A DNA stretch of 64,000 bases from Trematomus loennbergii. Taxonomy: Eukaryota; Chordata; Actinopteri; Perciformes; Nototheniidae. The translations under genes were made by a program, and so were the position numbers. Position 1 is the first letter of the stretch; every line of letters starts with the position of its first letter. The notes below the pieces were generated by a model. It had not been told where the DNA came from, made no database searches, and saw only the letters and a program-made list of their open reading frames with translations. Location: positions 16,066,289 through 16,130,288 of the forward strand of contig JAAOOA010000027.1 in assembly GCA_012861695.1 (NCBI GenBank), read 5' to 3'. Shown in pieces: positions 1-12,394 of the stretch.

Positions 1-2340
1 CTTCTTGAAGTTGGCTGTCTTTAGCAACTCAAAAAACTTTATGATTGATAAATATGGACATTTTTAACAGGATATCATACATTAATATCAAACTATCACG
101 ATCATTATCAACGTTTTTATACTTTTAGTTTATGGGTTGGGTTTTTTGAGAACATTGTTTAAGAAAAAATAAACATGTGAGGCTTTTTCTGGGATAGAGC
201 GCCAACGTTTTGGAATGAGTTAATTTCACTTTGTCCCTGTGTTTTAGTTATATAAAACATAATATCAGTACATATGATGATATATGGAGACAAATGTTGG
301 TTAAATCACATTGAAACTAAAATGTCACCAGATCATCACAATGTGGTTCCACTGAAAACGATTAGAGGTTGACAGCGAAAACCCAGCTCTAGTACCTGAG
401 TTTCAAAGAGCTTCACATCAGACACTAAGGACCCAATGAGGTATTAAGGTTATGCAAATGTTATACAGTTTGTAATCCCTCTTTGCTAACTGTGGCTGTT
501 GTGTTGTTTAGGATGACTAGAAGAGACGCCATCTTGCTTCGGTTCAATGAGAGGCCAACAGCGGAGAGGAGGGAAAAGATCGACTTTCGACTTACGTTGC
601 CATTTGTGTGTTTGTGATGATGCCACCCACTTCCTCTGAGCTTAATCAGCTGACATCTCAGCATACTGCACGCACAAAGAGTACTGTACAATGTGAAAGT
701 ATAAACAATATAGGGGGGGGGGAATCACAGTAATTAAAACACCGTCTCATGGTAGTATGTATAACCGTATCTCTTAAAGTTTGGGAAATCAAATGCCACA
801 TTGTCTAGTTCGGTGTTCATCAAATCCAAATGCATGACATTTGATATGAATATCAATTTCAGCTGTAATTCTTAAATAAGTCATTCTGGGAGTAATTGTT
901 TTTTGATAATGTTTATGTCACACTACTTTCCGCGGAAATTCCATCTAACAGCATAATACAATATTAACTATGAGAAAAATAGTCCATTAAATCAAATCAG
1001 GACACTTCAAACATATTTTAGTTCTAAGTCAGCACAAAGATAGTTAAACGGATGGCAATCATAGCAATAATACTTCTGCTTTGTGTTACATTAGCTGTTA
1101 TCTCACAGTGGTTGTACCGGACCAAACATACCTTTTTGTTGTAGTAAGTATTGGTTGCCATGGTTTAAGCATGAAAATACACTCAGTCATTCGTGAGATT
1201 AAAAATAATTGCCTCCTTGTGTGCCAGTCAGTTATTTTCTGATCCAGATACCAGGTTGTGTACCGGTGCATACGGAGTTGCTAACTGCACATTTACCTCC
1301 GCCGTGAACCACTGCTTGCTTTTATACTGGCCAGTCATATGAGAATGACCAGTCACGATGTGTCCTTGAAAGATGTATTGCTGTTTATGATATCTATGAA
1401 TAAGTGAATCATCACTTGTCTTCCTGTTCGATCAGGTGAACACACATGATCACTGTAACATGATCGAGCCTTCAGCAGCAAAAACACATCGAGGATACAA
1501 CAGGGTCACCAGTGTTCATGTTTGGCCATGAACTGGAATTTCTTATGACAATAATATTAAAATCCCTTTCCTTTCTGTTTGACAATATTAGAATAAAAGG
1601 CCATTTTAACAATGAGGTGTTTATGTTTTTGTACAAGTTAGATTTGAATGTTTTGCCATCTGGTAGTCTTATGAAAGTCTTATATGTAAGGGTTAAAGTT
1701 CAAATAAACTGGGAGTTGTTATGCATGTAAACCAAACCTCCTCTTGGGAGTATTTTAAAGGGGCCTTTGTATATTCAGAGATGATTTTTCTTTCTCTTTT
1801 TTTGCTTTAAATCATGATCTTTGTTTGTTTTCAGACTGTTCAGGGACATTCCTGACTTAAATTAGCTAATTCTCATATCTAATGTTTACTAGTAAGGAGT
1901 CATGGTGGTGATAAGACATAACAGTATACAGTATTAATAATTTACAATGCAGCCATAACCGATATCATGTATTTTCCAATCAGGGCTACAGCAATATCGT
2001 CAAAAACCCAGGCTTGAACACACCATTTTATAACAACCTCTGATGGACTGGAAGAAAACAATTGTTTCTGCCATGCATGGTCGTGCACATCATGTTGTAC
2101 AGGTGATCTGCAGGTGATATTGCCGTTTGTGTGATGTACGCTGTATGTGCTTGTGATTCTCGAATGCCATACTTGTAATATTTGTATTGGATTAACTTGC
2201 CTTCCATTGTGTTAAAAAAATAACTTCCTTTTTATACAGTGGGTAAAGCATTGTGGATGTTCTGTCTGTAGTACTTGAGGGATTGTTTCTGGATTTTTTT
2301 CAATATTGTCTCACAATAAAGAAATGTAACTCACTAATGT
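1..2340 (+). other. Non-coding stretch, possible 3' UTR of an upstream gene
   Basis: No exon-like reading frame or recognised protein was found on either strand; short open frames here are AT-rich and have no family signature. The stretch ends in an AATAAA poly(A) signal (2315-2320) followed within about 20 bases by a GT-rich tract, so it could be the long 3' UTR of a plus-strand gene lying to the left. Conserved synteny with human 16p13.3 predicts coro7 there, but nothing in this sequence proves it. Confidence 0.3.
2315..2320 (+). terminator. Candidate poly(A) signal AATAAA
   Basis: A canonical AATAAA is followed by a GT-rich downstream element near 2338-2352, as expected for a cleavage site. 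It would end a plus-strand transcript entering from the left, about 790 bases before the pam16 start. Other AATAAA strings occur in the AT-rich interval to 2700, so the choice is tentative. Confidence 0.35.
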
Positions 2341-2940
2341 GTGTCCTTATGTGATTAAGCCACCACGACAAGCAGAGTGATTAGAATGAGAATGGCTTAA
2401 GTGAGTTTTAAGCCTGCATGATGATCATTTTGGAGACTTTGGTAAGGGCACAATAATATAAATAAAAGCAGAAAATAAACATTTGAATAAAAACTGCTAC
2501 AACTATATTGTGCATGACTTTGTATTATTTAATGAAATAGTGTTTCAAAATGTTAATCAAATTAACCTCTGTCCGTGGACAAACAAGGAAATAAGTTTTA
2601 ATTTATTCATTTACAGTTTGTATGTTGATCCGTTATTAAGCTAAATTAGGTAAACATTAACTATTATCTATATACTGTACAAATAAAACTTATAAATAAA
2701 ACAACACAATGGCATTTGTACACAATGGGACAAAAATAGGGCAGAATTCAAAAAGTGCTGGAATATAAGGAGGATGATTTACATGTATAGTTCTTTATAA
2801 TATAAATGCCCACATACATCACTTACAATATATGTCCATATGCCAACACCTTGAAATACAATTTAAAAATTGTTTTCTTTTGTCTTAGTTGACGTTTGTC
2901 AACAAACTGGGCTGCTTTAAGTCAGTTAGTAAAAGTAGCT
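2341..2940. other. AT-rich intergenic spacer before pam16
   Basis: AT-rich sequence with several AATAAA strings and no open frame of note. I see no repeat family or gene in it. Confidence 0.5.
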
Positions 2941-3105
2941 GCAGTTTGACCTCCCTGCCGCGAGATGTCAGTATTTTAAAGGTAGCTGTTCACCGGGTGC
3001 TCTCGATGTTCCCTTGAACTTTGACCCTGCACTAACCTTCATTGACGTACATGTGTGAAGATATAAGCCGCACACAGTCCGGGGGACCTGTATAATACTG
3101 CAAAA
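2941..3105 (+). promoter_or_regulatory. Likely pam16 promoter and 5' UTR, with a DR1 motif
   Basis: The bases before the pam16 ATG are locally more GC-rich than the flanks and contain TGAACTTTGACCC (3015-3027), the reverse complement of a DR1 nuclear-receptor element (two half-sites spaced by one base, as bound by HNF4 or PPAR-RXR). A CRE/ATF-like TGACGT lies at 3043-3048. No clear TATA box is visible. The transcription start is not determined by the sequence. The placement fits a housekeeping mitochondrial gene; receptor use is inferred. Confidence 0.45.
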
Positions 3106-3108
3106 ATG
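3106..3108 (+). CDS. pam16: pam16 coding exon 1 (ATG only)
   Basis: The start codon is the whole coding part of exon 1: ATG is directly followed by the donor GTAAGA. The second codon begins exon 2. No other upstream ATG gives the conserved N-terminus. Confidence 0.9.
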
Positions 3109-6100
3109 GTAAGAATACAGTTAATAATGGTCGTAGCTAACATTAGTCAGTCAGCTAATGCTAGGTATCATGCGGCGTTGTGTAGCTGCTGTGTCTGTCG
3201 TAGCTTCTCCAATACAAATGCCTTAGGTAATGATGATCTGCCTCCTCTTCCATGGGACAATAATCATTTCATTTAGAGAGAAACTCATGTATGAAGATGT
3301 TTATTAATGCATGTACAGTAGAACTGAGGCGCTGTCACAGCTGTAATGAAGGTGTTTCCTACATTCGCACCTGCAGACACTTCTTACCTCAACATTACAT
3401 CAGCATAATGTTATATAGACTGATGTTGCACTCTGTAATGTGACTTACAAAAATATGAGCATTACTGACTGACGTTCACCCGCTCCTTTCGTTCCCATAA
3501 CTTTAAATTGGAAGGCTGCAAATTGATGTTTGTGATTTTTCTTTCCATTCATTTCCTGTGCAGGCTAAATATCTTGCACAGATCATCGTGATGGGAGTAC
3601 AGGTGGTGGGACGTGCGTTTGCTCGTGCATTAAAGCAAGAAATTGCAGGTATGGGCAAAATGTATTTTATACTAGTGTACTTAATAGTTTTTAACCTTGT
3701 ATGGAAAATGACTGCAGAGACAAATGGATGATTCATCAGCACAGTCACAGTTTTGATAATTGTGTATAAAGAGGAAATGTCATGTATTTTCTCTGATTGA
3801 CATAAATAAGGAAACATTGGAGTAAGCAAATAATTTAAAGACTATACAACTGATGAGTAGATTAAGTATTTGTTCTGACATATTTACATATGAGTTTACA
3901 CTGTACATTTTACATTTATATCTAATTTAATATTCCATTCCCTACACACTTCATGTAAATAATATCCTGCTTTATATTGTGTTAACTGAAAATTCAATAG
4001 TGTTTTATTGTCAGAGTTTAAAGATGTTTTATCTTCACGGTCTACTGTATATTTTCAACTTTGTAATGCTGTTTTAAATTCTATTTTGAGATGTTTAAAT
4101 TCTAGAATTGTTTATTTCTACTTGTATGCAATGCCTTGTTTTGTTTTTTATGCTGCTGCAAGGCAAACATGTGCCAATTAGAGATCAATAAAGTACATCT
4201 TATCTTATACATATTGACTAATTGCCATCACAATTAGATACTTATAATATTATCAACAGTGTCATTAAAGGTGGGGTAGGTAATTTTGGAGAAACCAGCT
4301 CGAGTGCGCTAGAATTTGAAAATACACAGCCGGAAAAAATCTGCCACTTCCTTACAGAGCCCCTCCTCCAACACACACGAACGCGCACATGACCAATGAG
4401 TGCACGAGATAAGTTTGTGCACAGATGGAAGGCTGACAGGCAGGTAGGCATCCAGTTATTTTAGCCGGGCCGGCTAAAATGATTGGTCGTACTTTTTACA
4501 GTACTACGTCTTCCACAGATGAACATTTTTTATGGATTTGTTGTCAAAGCACTTAAGATATTCATTGCTATCGGGATGTTAAGAGCATTCCATGGAATAT
4601 AACAAAAAGTGTATCTCGAGCCGGTTTCTCAAACTTACCTACCCCACCTTTAATATGATGTATTAAACATGTTTTTAAAGCAAATGCTCTGGGATATGGC
4701 TGATACAAAGCATGCCTTTCATTTTCTCTATCAATGATCTTTATGATTCGTTAAATGTTTGCAAAAACACACATTCCATCAAACTGAATGATGAAGTGCT
4801 GAAATGTGCTCCAGTGTTATGTACTGCATCAGATCAAACTTTAACTCTTAAGGATACTACAAGCTGCTCAGAATTTGGATAACACAAGTGTAGAAAGATG
4901 ATAAGAACATATAATTGATGTAAGTGTTGTGTTGTGTCTCACAGCCAGTCAGGCAGCAGCGCAGGCGAGGGGCAGTGCAGGTCAGCACTCTGCTGCAGCA
5001 GCCTCCAGCATCACCGGGATGAGCCTGCAAGAGGCGCAGCAAATCCTGAATATCTCTACACTCACCCCCGAGGAGATTCAGACGGTAAAACACAACTCAC
5101 ACACTACTTTTCAGTTTTCTCACAAACACAATTTTGGTACTGAGCTGTAGAGCCATTAAGCTTTTTAATATGCAGTATTTACCATGTCATTATAGATTTT
5201 ACCATTATCAAAATCTGTTTCATGTTTACGTTAATTCCATGTTTCTTCATCAGCCTAAACTCATAAAAACCTAGCTGTAGGGGAAACCGTTTTAAACAGT
5301 AATTAATCAGCTTCTTAATAATATGATTGAAAAGTTTTTGCCAACTCAAAAACCTACTTTTTTCCCCCCTTTGGACTTAAAAGGTGGCCTGCTTGTTAAA
5401 TATGTAACTGTTTGTTACTTCTTACAAACTGATGGCTAAACACAGATTATTTGCTAAAGAAATGCAAAGTAGGTTTAGATACACAAGATTTAAAGGGGAC
5501 CTATCATGCAAAATGCACTTTTTTTATGTCTTTTATACATAAATATGTCCCCCCGGTGTGTCAGGGAACTCACACAGCGTCAGAAAATAAAACCCTCTCT
5601 CTATTCCTCCGTGCGCAAATCTCTGAAAACGGGGGTACAACGGAGCTGATCCAGATTGTTTAAGTTACTGTCTATTGCGAAATAGTGTAACATGATGGTG
5701 AATAAGCCTATGGCCCATTGATTAAAGTAAAGCTATACTTATCTATCTGCAGTATCATGAACTGGCGGTCTGTGGCGACGCTCCCGCCTGTAATAAGTTG
5801 TGGAGCGTCCACCATTAAAAGCATTGTAACTGGCCGAACATGAGTTTACTTCTGTATTGAAGTATCCCAAGGCAATGCAATGTGTTTGTCCGCTGGCTTG
5901 ACACTGACTCAAAAATGCGTCGCGGTTGTGTTCGGCATTTTTGACAGCGGATCAGTTTGAAATACTGCAGGGAGTAATGGAAGGAGAGAAAGCAGCAATA
6001 GTGAGCTGTTAGATGAAGAGCACACCTCCTCAGACAGGTAACCAAATACTTTAACTTTGGCAGACTCATGCTGTCTGCAGCATCATCACAAGGGGTGATT

Positions 6101-7782
6101 GAAAGAGTATATTGCCAGACTTCTTTATTTAAACAACAATGAATGGTTTTGTTGGCCAGAGCTTTCTAGGCCTATAGTATCAAGGCCATATTTCCATTTG
6201 CCACCATTTTAAATGGAGGGTCACCAAACCAACCAGGACTGAAATCTTAAAGATTGCCACTTTTTCATAAGAAACTCTGTTAAACATGGTTTATTTAGTT
6301 AGTTATATGGCTATTATCATCATATTTATATACCTTCTGCTGTAACAATGATCTGAAAAAATGTGTCGATTAATGTTTTTGCACTCTTTTTTTTAACAAA
6401 AATATGTATTTCTTCCAGAATTATGATCACCTCTTTAAAGTCAACGACAAGACAGTGGGCGGTTCATTTTATCTACAATCAAAAGTAAGTATTCTCCATC
6501 TCAGCATGCTACACAAATATTCTCAAATGTGTTATAGAGTGGACCCCAAAATATAAAACAAGCACAATAACATAAAAAACAAATTGCACACTTTAGTTTT
6601 GGGAAGCAGAACAGTTGGTCATGATGAACGAGGCTTTCTCTTGTCCTGGCATTAAACAAATCACTCGCTTTGCCCTGTTTATTTTGTAGCCCATGCAAAC
6701 TAACATGTTTCCCTCTAAACCTGCAGTCCAGGTGGCCTAACCATGATAAGAAGTTGGATATTGGCATTCTCTGTGACAGTCTTGTACGCTACTTTTAGGA
6801 TTTACTGACACCCTCTAAAGCTCTTGTGTTCATATTTCTTAATAACATGGCTTTAGTCATTTTAGTGTGGCAGTAAAAGATTATACGAAGATAGATGAAA
6901 ACTGTTTTGAAGTTCTTTAAAGGGAACCTATCATGCAACATGGACTTTTTCATGTCTTTTATACATAAATATCTGTCCGTGGTATGTCAGGAACTCACGA
7001 AGTGTCAGAAAATAAAACCCTCTCTCTTTTCCTCCGTACCCAAATCTCTAAAACGGGGGTTCAACGGAGCTGATCCAGATTTGCGTCCGATATGACGTAA
7101 AATCGGAAATGTAGGCTGGCTTTACACCCACGGCCCTATCAGAAACGTTGCTATCAGAAACAATGCCTGATGTGTTTTAGACGTAATATGGTCTTTGTTT
7201 ACATTAGCAATCATCGCTAACACTCAGAGCTAAGCTGTACTGGAGAGAGCATGTGTAAAAAAGCAGGAAATAATAAAAGGAACTCACCTTGTGGTAAACC
7301 CGCAAGAGAAAAATAATTTGAGCTCCATACTGTTTCAGAAATAATCCTTGATGTGGTTTGGAACATGATGTGGCGTTTAATCACAGCAGCATTTAGCTGA
7401 GTATCTCGTAGAATTCTGAGCAGGCACAAGCTCCCCCCCCTTCTCTTTTTTTTTTTTTTAAGCTAATGACCCCGAAACCTGCAGTTCTCTAACAGGCCTG
7501 AAATAGAGGGATATGAGGGATGTCTAAAATGCATGATCTGTTTGGTATTGTGAGAAAAACACATCATAGACATGTTTTTAATATATTTGTATATATCTGA
7601 GACTCATAATATATGCCTAGAAATAGCATAATAGGAGACCTTTAAATGCAATGATCACCTTTCTTCCTGTCTAATTGTGTTCTCTTTGACTTATTGTTTT
7701 TGTGCAGGTGGTGCGGGCTAAAGAGCGTCTAGACGAGGAAGTTAGTATTCAGACAGAACAACAGAATCAGAAGTCACAATAG
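3106..7782 (+). CDS. pam16: Mitochondrial import inner membrane translocase subunit TIM16 (PAM16/Magmas)
   Basis: Pam16 is the J-like subunit of the presequence-translocase motor at the matrix side of the TIM23 channel, where it recruits and restrains the J-protein Pam18/DNAJC19 to control mtHsp70. Five coding exons join in frame: 3106-3108, 3564-3648, 4945-5084, 6419-6484 and 7708-7782, all with GT-AG introns, giving 122 residues (human 125). The protein begins [18 protein letters not shown], the hydrophobic N-terminal segment of the family, followed by an alanine-rich linker, then the degenerate J domain from [12 protein letters not shown] through the [20 protein letters not shown] stretch. 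As in the family, the J-protein HPD tripeptide is absent. The C-terminus is short and glutamine-rich. The gene converges with glis2 downstream. Identification is firm. Confidence 0.97.
3564..3648 (+). CDS. pam16: pam16 coding exon 2
   Basis: Encodes the membrane-associated N-terminal segment from [11 protein letters not shown] to KQEIA. Acceptor TGTGCAG and donor GTATGG flank it; it ends after the first base of a codon. Confidence 0.95.
4010..4206 (+). repeat. LINE-type 3' end in pam16 intron 2
   Basis: The segment ends in ATCAATAAAGTACATC followed by TCTTATCTTA-like short tandem units, the typical tail of fish non-LTR retroelements. No reverse-transcriptase coding sequence is present, so it is a 5'-truncated copy; the left edge is approximate. 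Confidence 0.45.
4265..4653. mobile_element. TTAA-flanked MITE, copy 1, in pam16 intron 2
   Basis: A 389-bp element bounded by TTAA at 4265-4268 and 4650-4653, with terminal inverted repeats (left starts AAAGGTGGGGTAGGTAA, right is its near reverse complement). It has no coding capacity. TTAA target duplication points to piggyBac-type mobilisation. A second copy in inverted orientation lies at 19583-19963 in glis2 intron 1. The centre contains a palindromic AGCCGGGCCGGCT core. Confidence 0.75.
4945..5084 (+). CDS. pam16: pam16 coding exon 3
   Basis: Encodes the alanine- and glutamine-rich linker and the first helix of the J-like domain ([19 protein letters not shown]). Acceptor CTCACAG, donor GTAAAA. 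Confidence 0.95.
5490..5660 (+). mobile_element. Truncated TTAA-type MITE in pam16 intron 3
   Basis: The left end (TTAAAGGGGACCTATCATGC) and about 170 following bases are closely similar to the left part of the complete element at 6917-7645, including a shared stretch ending in GGAGCTGATCCAGATT. No matching right terminus is seen, so the copy is truncated or diverged. Confidence 0.65.
6419..6484 (+). CDS. pam16: pam16 coding exon 4
   Basis: Twenty-two codons, [10 protein letters not shown] to YLQSK, the best conserved part of the J-like domain. Donor GTAAGT is a consensus site. Confidence 0.95.
6917..7645 (+). mobile_element. Complete TTAA-type MITE in pam16 intron 4
   Basis: A 729-bp non-coding element between TTAA at 6917-6920 and TTAA at 7642-7645. 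The left terminus AAAGGGAACCTATCATGC is mirrored at the right end by an imperfect inverted copy. It fills most of intron 4 and lies only about 60 bases before the exon 5 acceptor. Likely a non-autonomous piggyBac-type element. Confidence 0.65.
7708..7782 (+). CDS. pam16: pam16 coding exon 5 and stop
   Basis: Encodes [12 protein letters not shown] and a short Q-rich tail ending in TAG. The [11 protein letters not shown] string is shared with mammalian PAM16. Confidence 0.95.
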   Translation: MVRAKERLDEEVSIQTEQQNQKSQ

Positions 7783-7853
7783 AATACGGAAACATGAAGT
7801 CAAATTATGCTTAACCTTTCTTTCCTTTCCCCATCCTCTGTAAATTATAACCA

Positions 7854-7859
7854 AATAAA
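7854..7859 (+). terminator. pam16: pam16 poly(A) signal
   Basis: AATAAA lies 72 bases after the pam16 stop codon and is followed by a T-rich tract, giving a short 3' UTR. The nearest matching signal for the opposing glis2 transcript is about 300 bases further right. Confidence 0.7.
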
Positions 7860-8154
7860 AGCCTTCCTCTTTTTCTGTAGTCTTGACTTTGTCCCATTTT
7901 TGAACAATGGAACATTTATTTATGTCACAGTTTAATCTAGTATGGATCTTACATGGTAAATACGTTGATTAAAACTGCAGCTTGTTGACTTTTAATCAGA
8001 GTAATTTGTATGTGTGATTGCAGAATCAAGTTTGCACATGTCGGTCTCAAAAGGACAGAATCACACTTACCTGGACTATTTTTATGTCATAATGCGTCAT
8101 TTTTTTTTGTATATTTGGAACAGAAATGAATACACAACTTGTATCAAATACAAC

Positions 8155-8160
8155 TTTATT
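8155..8160 (-). terminator. Candidate distal poly(A) signal for glis2
   Basis: TTTATT on the plus strand is AATAAA on the minus strand, followed in the minus direction by a GT-rich tract. If used, the glis2 3' UTR would be about 4.2 kb and end close to pam16. A nearer TTTATT at 12133-12138 is an alternative proximal signal. Sequence alone cannot choose between them. Confidence 0.35.
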
Positions 8161-9110
8161 AAACATTTCTTTTCATTGACATTATTATCAATATCGTAAT
8201 AAAATTCCTCTAAAACAGGAGAACACCGCTATGTTGTACCAATTGGAGACTTTTACAACTCTAAAATTCTTCATGTTCAACCACAGAACATGATGCCAGG
8301 AAAATATATATTTTCATATAATCATTTTTCATATAGTGTATAACTTCTATATCTTACCTATAATAAAAAGGCACTTGGAAAAATTAAAATACTGACATAT
8401 CTCACAAATGTGCAAAAAACATAACTTGGAACAGGCCTTGCGTGGCCTTAGTCTTATCATTAACCCTTTGTGCAACTCTGTGGCACTTCAGTCAATGGCA
8501 CCCCTTTACAATGACACTGAATCAGCTAGCTAACGCAAATTGTGTGCCCTGGATTTCCCTTCCACTCTTGATAGCAGTAAGTGAGGGTTACTTTAAAATC
8601 TCCAGGGGCGAGTACCACTTTTATACCATGAACAAAAAAATACATCAAATTCAGACATAGTGACAACTGTGGATGCTTTTTACAATTATTCTTGGTTTCC
8701 AAAAGAATAATGAATTACGCTGTACACTGAGAAAGGATGTAACAACATCCCCGTCTTTACAAATAAGGGGAACAAAAGTGCAGTTCATACAGACTGAGCT
8801 CAAAGGGTTAATGGATCATACAGCTTATTTGATATTGAAAAAGATGTGGACCCTGAAAGGATCCGTGTCAAATTATTCAGCTTTCTGCCGCCTCTTTCTC
8901 TCTGTCCCCGGCTTCGACCTGCAGAGGAGAGACAGACAGACAGGGAGGAGGAGAGCCGCCGCATCTGTGGGTTTCACTGTTGCCACGGAAACCATGTCTA
9001 GCCTACTTAACACCTGTTTCTGATGACATCACATGCCAGGATTGTCCACTCGCAACGAGAGATTCACTTCAGTGCCCAGCCTGAAGCCAGAGACAGGCTA
9101 TGTGTGTGTG

Positions 9111-9136
9111 AGATAGAGATAGAGATAGAGATAGAG
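9111..9136 (+). repeat. (GATAGA)n microsatellite
   Basis: Four tandem six-base units, directly after a short GT tract. Confidence 0.8.
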
Positions 9137-9923
9137 TGGAGGGGGTGTCTGAGATAAAGATGACTAAGAATTACTGAGGCAGAAACATAGGTATGTTTGT
9201 GAATCCGCGCAGGCCTGTGGGAGGGTCAACACAGAGCTTGTCCTCAGATAGCGAGGGTTATATTTGTTTTTGTTTACTGTGAATGCAGCTTGTTAGTCTG
9301 CCTGTTTTCCTCATCTCTGCTAAAATGCTTTGTGGCCGGGAGGTGGGGGAGTTGAGCGTTTGGGTTTTAATCTATAAAAAAAGAAAAAACCCAGAGGGCA
9401 GAAAGAGTTCAGTGGCCTAGTTTTCTACGGGCTGGTATGCCTGTGAGTCTCTGCCACATTGGGCACAGCACAGCCAGTGACTTCAGAGCTGAGAGGGCCG
9501 TTTGCTGGCTAGGTGGCCAGATGGAGGGCGGCTGCACAGCAAAGTATCCTCTGCCTCTTTTCCTCCGCTGGCACTCAGTCCCTTCCCTCATCTCTCGCTT
9601 TCCCTTGTCCATTCATTCAGCCAATCCTGTCTCTCTTTGCTCTCACGCTTTCCCAGCACTGCCCACCATTTCGCAGTTGGATGTTAATTCTCTATGGTTT
9701 CCTTTTATCTAACAGTGGAAAATTAAAAGTCAGAACAAAGGAAGCATGGTTTCCTAATCTAATTCAGCCCAGCAGATAATGTTGTTAGGACACTTCATAC
9801 AGACATATATTTGGTCCCTACACCCTATCTAAGTAATCCCCTGTACTCTAATGTGATTGTCATGGAGGAATGTGATATTATTTGGTCTACTAGATATATA
9901 TTTTTTATATTTTACCCCTAGAG

Positions 9924-10425
9924 CAGTGGTTTCCAACCTTTTTGGCTTGTGATTCCTTAAAACAAAGCAACACTATCTGGATGTATGACTCCTAATAATG
10001 GCCTCAGTTTGGATATATATGGTTGTGAGTTATTTTCTCTTTCACATTTTTTGTCATCTTCCCTGAATAGCAAGCCATGATTAGTATTTCACAGGAAACA
10101 AGACTAACGGTTACTAAAAGTACTAAAGCCATGCCAGCAGATAGCTCTGTGCAGCCGTATGCCTCGAGCCATTAATACTATAATCGCCAATGTAACACGC
10201 TAACAATGACAATGTGCAAGGAATACTGTACAGAACTGCATGGCAATCCATCCAATACTTGTTGAGATTTTCGTTCTGGGCCGTAGAGTTGGATTGGCCC
10301 TCCATGCCATCCAATGAGCAACATTGCTAGCGTAGTTAAAAAGCAAAAATGACCTCTTCCTTATATCAATGTGGTCATCATCTAATCCAGATTGATCCTA
10401 AATCCCTCCGGATTGGTAACCACTG
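9924..10425. mobile_element. hAT-like non-autonomous element
   Basis: Terminal inverted repeats begin CAGTGGTTTCCAACC on the left and mirror as GGTAACCACTG on the right, a form typical of Charlie-like hAT derivatives. The 8-bp flanks, CCCTAGAG and CTCTAGAA, match at six of eight positions, consistent with an old 8-bp target duplication. No transposase coding region remains in the roughly 500 bp. Confidence 0.65.
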
Positions 10426-12366
10426 CTCTAGAAGAAATCCCTAACCTCTCCTCTCCTCCACCCTTCAAAAACACTTGGCAGCAGAAAGCTGAGCGCAGAG
10501 CAGCTGTCACACAACACAAGAAGCAACTTCAACATCAGAAAAAAATGTCTCGTCGGAACATAACCAAACAAAAAGTGTAGAATGACAACAATGTAAAACA
10601 GCAATAACGGATTACTTGTAGGAATGGGCGATCGAAAAGTAAAACCACCAACATAAGCAGTGATGGAGACCGGGAAGGAGAGAGGAGGGTGTGACAGTCT
10701 CTTGAGGGAATGTTCCTTGTGTTGTGATGATCCTCTCCTGCTCCCCTACCTCCACCCTGTGGATTCTACATCCTACATGCATAAACACTGAGGATCAAAA
10801 GCCTGGAAAGACTCCACAGCAGAATTGACCCTTGCAGACAATTTGAAAAAGAGCAAACTAGCTTTTAAAGAACCATGAATTGGCAGTAACATTTCATAAA
10901 CAGGTAAGGAATATTGTGTGTGGTAAGTGCGTGTTGACTGCTTAATCGAACCATGAGAAAAGTTTTTCCCAAACATCTAATTAGTCTTCTTGTTATGCCA
11001 CTTTGGGCAGAGTATATGAGGCAGTTTGCAATAGTGTGGCTTCCTAGTCAGTCAAGCTGTATGTGGCATTGAGTGCATCACACCCCCTTCTCTGGCACAA
11101 TACGTAAATCCCTTTCCCCCTCTCCAGGTATTTTTGGCACAGCATCGGACTTGTTGAACTTCTGACAAAACGTCAACCAACAAGTTGGGCTTTTAAATTG
11201 GCAACCACCTGTTTTTCACAGCTGGTTTTAGGTCGAGTCACTTTTAAGCAAAACAAGACACTAGTGTTTATCGCCACACTGGCCCTTTCATACACAATCT
11301 GGCCGTGTTGATTCAATTACGGGAAAGCAGCTGGACAATCCAGAAGTAAAAACAGGAATAGCTCTGTAAATGGAAAGCGGGATGTTGTGTATCGTGTCCT
11401 ACCAGAAGGAGGAGCCAGACACACCAGTGCCTTGAATTTCACTTGTGCAAAAGAGGAAGGGATGATTGGTCATTGTCAGGTGATGCAACACCATTTGTCT
11501 GTGTTAAGTCCTCTGTGGCTCTATGTCGTAGAAGCCCCTAGTCGGTACACCTGGACTAGGCTGGTCCATGTTGGTCACCCTCCCCAAACTGGGGATAGAT
11601 TGTCATTAGTGCTCTCTCCCAGTATATGTTGCACTGGAGGAGCTGAAAGCTTAGCAGCAGATTTGCGGTTTCAATACTATTACCAGGTGACACTATTAAG
11701 TGCTGTCTTTAATTGAGCTGAAACTACGAATCCAAGACTGTTTGAGTTCACTTGCTTTGGTTTGGCAAGCCTGTCTGAATCATATTAATCACAGCAAGCC
11801 TGTGAAAAATAGGTCAATACTTAAAAATCAACTGTGAAGAATCGTCCTAAGTGCACGTTTGTCCAACTGTGAGTGCGTCATTGAGTTTTATGGTGTATCC
11901 ATCTCACTGCTAGACTGGAGGCACACTGTCGATCTAGTACAGCCATATAAATACATATGAATGAATCAGGACCTTTTTAAGAACACAGAGCACTAAGACT
12001 GTCACGTTCAGGAAATAGGAATGCAGAAAGTATAAAATAAAAAATAAGAGGGCAAAGAGAAGCCCATTGTCAGGCCTTGTGATAGAAATACAGAGCCATA
12101 CATGTTCGTGAACAGAGTTCTTGGGCCCCAAGTTTATTTTCCCATCAAAACAAGAGGCTTGCGTTGTATACTTGTTATTTATGAGGTGCAGTGTTATGTT
12201 CTGCTGATTGAGGATTTGATGAGTATCTCTATAGCTTTCTCCTCTTCCAACCTCACTGAAATGCATTGGATATGATTGAGCAAGCCAATCCCTGTCACCT
12301 TTGACCGCCTGTACCCTCACTGTGGCGTTCACCCTCCCATCCCACCCCCCTGAGCTCTTCTGGAAT

Positions 12367-12394
12367 GTGTGTGTATGTGTGTGCGCGTGTGTGT
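12367..12394 (+). repeat. Short (GT)n tract next to the glis2 stop
   Basis: Interrupted GT repeat two bases beyond the stop codon; in the glis2 transcript it reads as CA repeats at the start of the 3' UTR. Confidence 0.7.
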
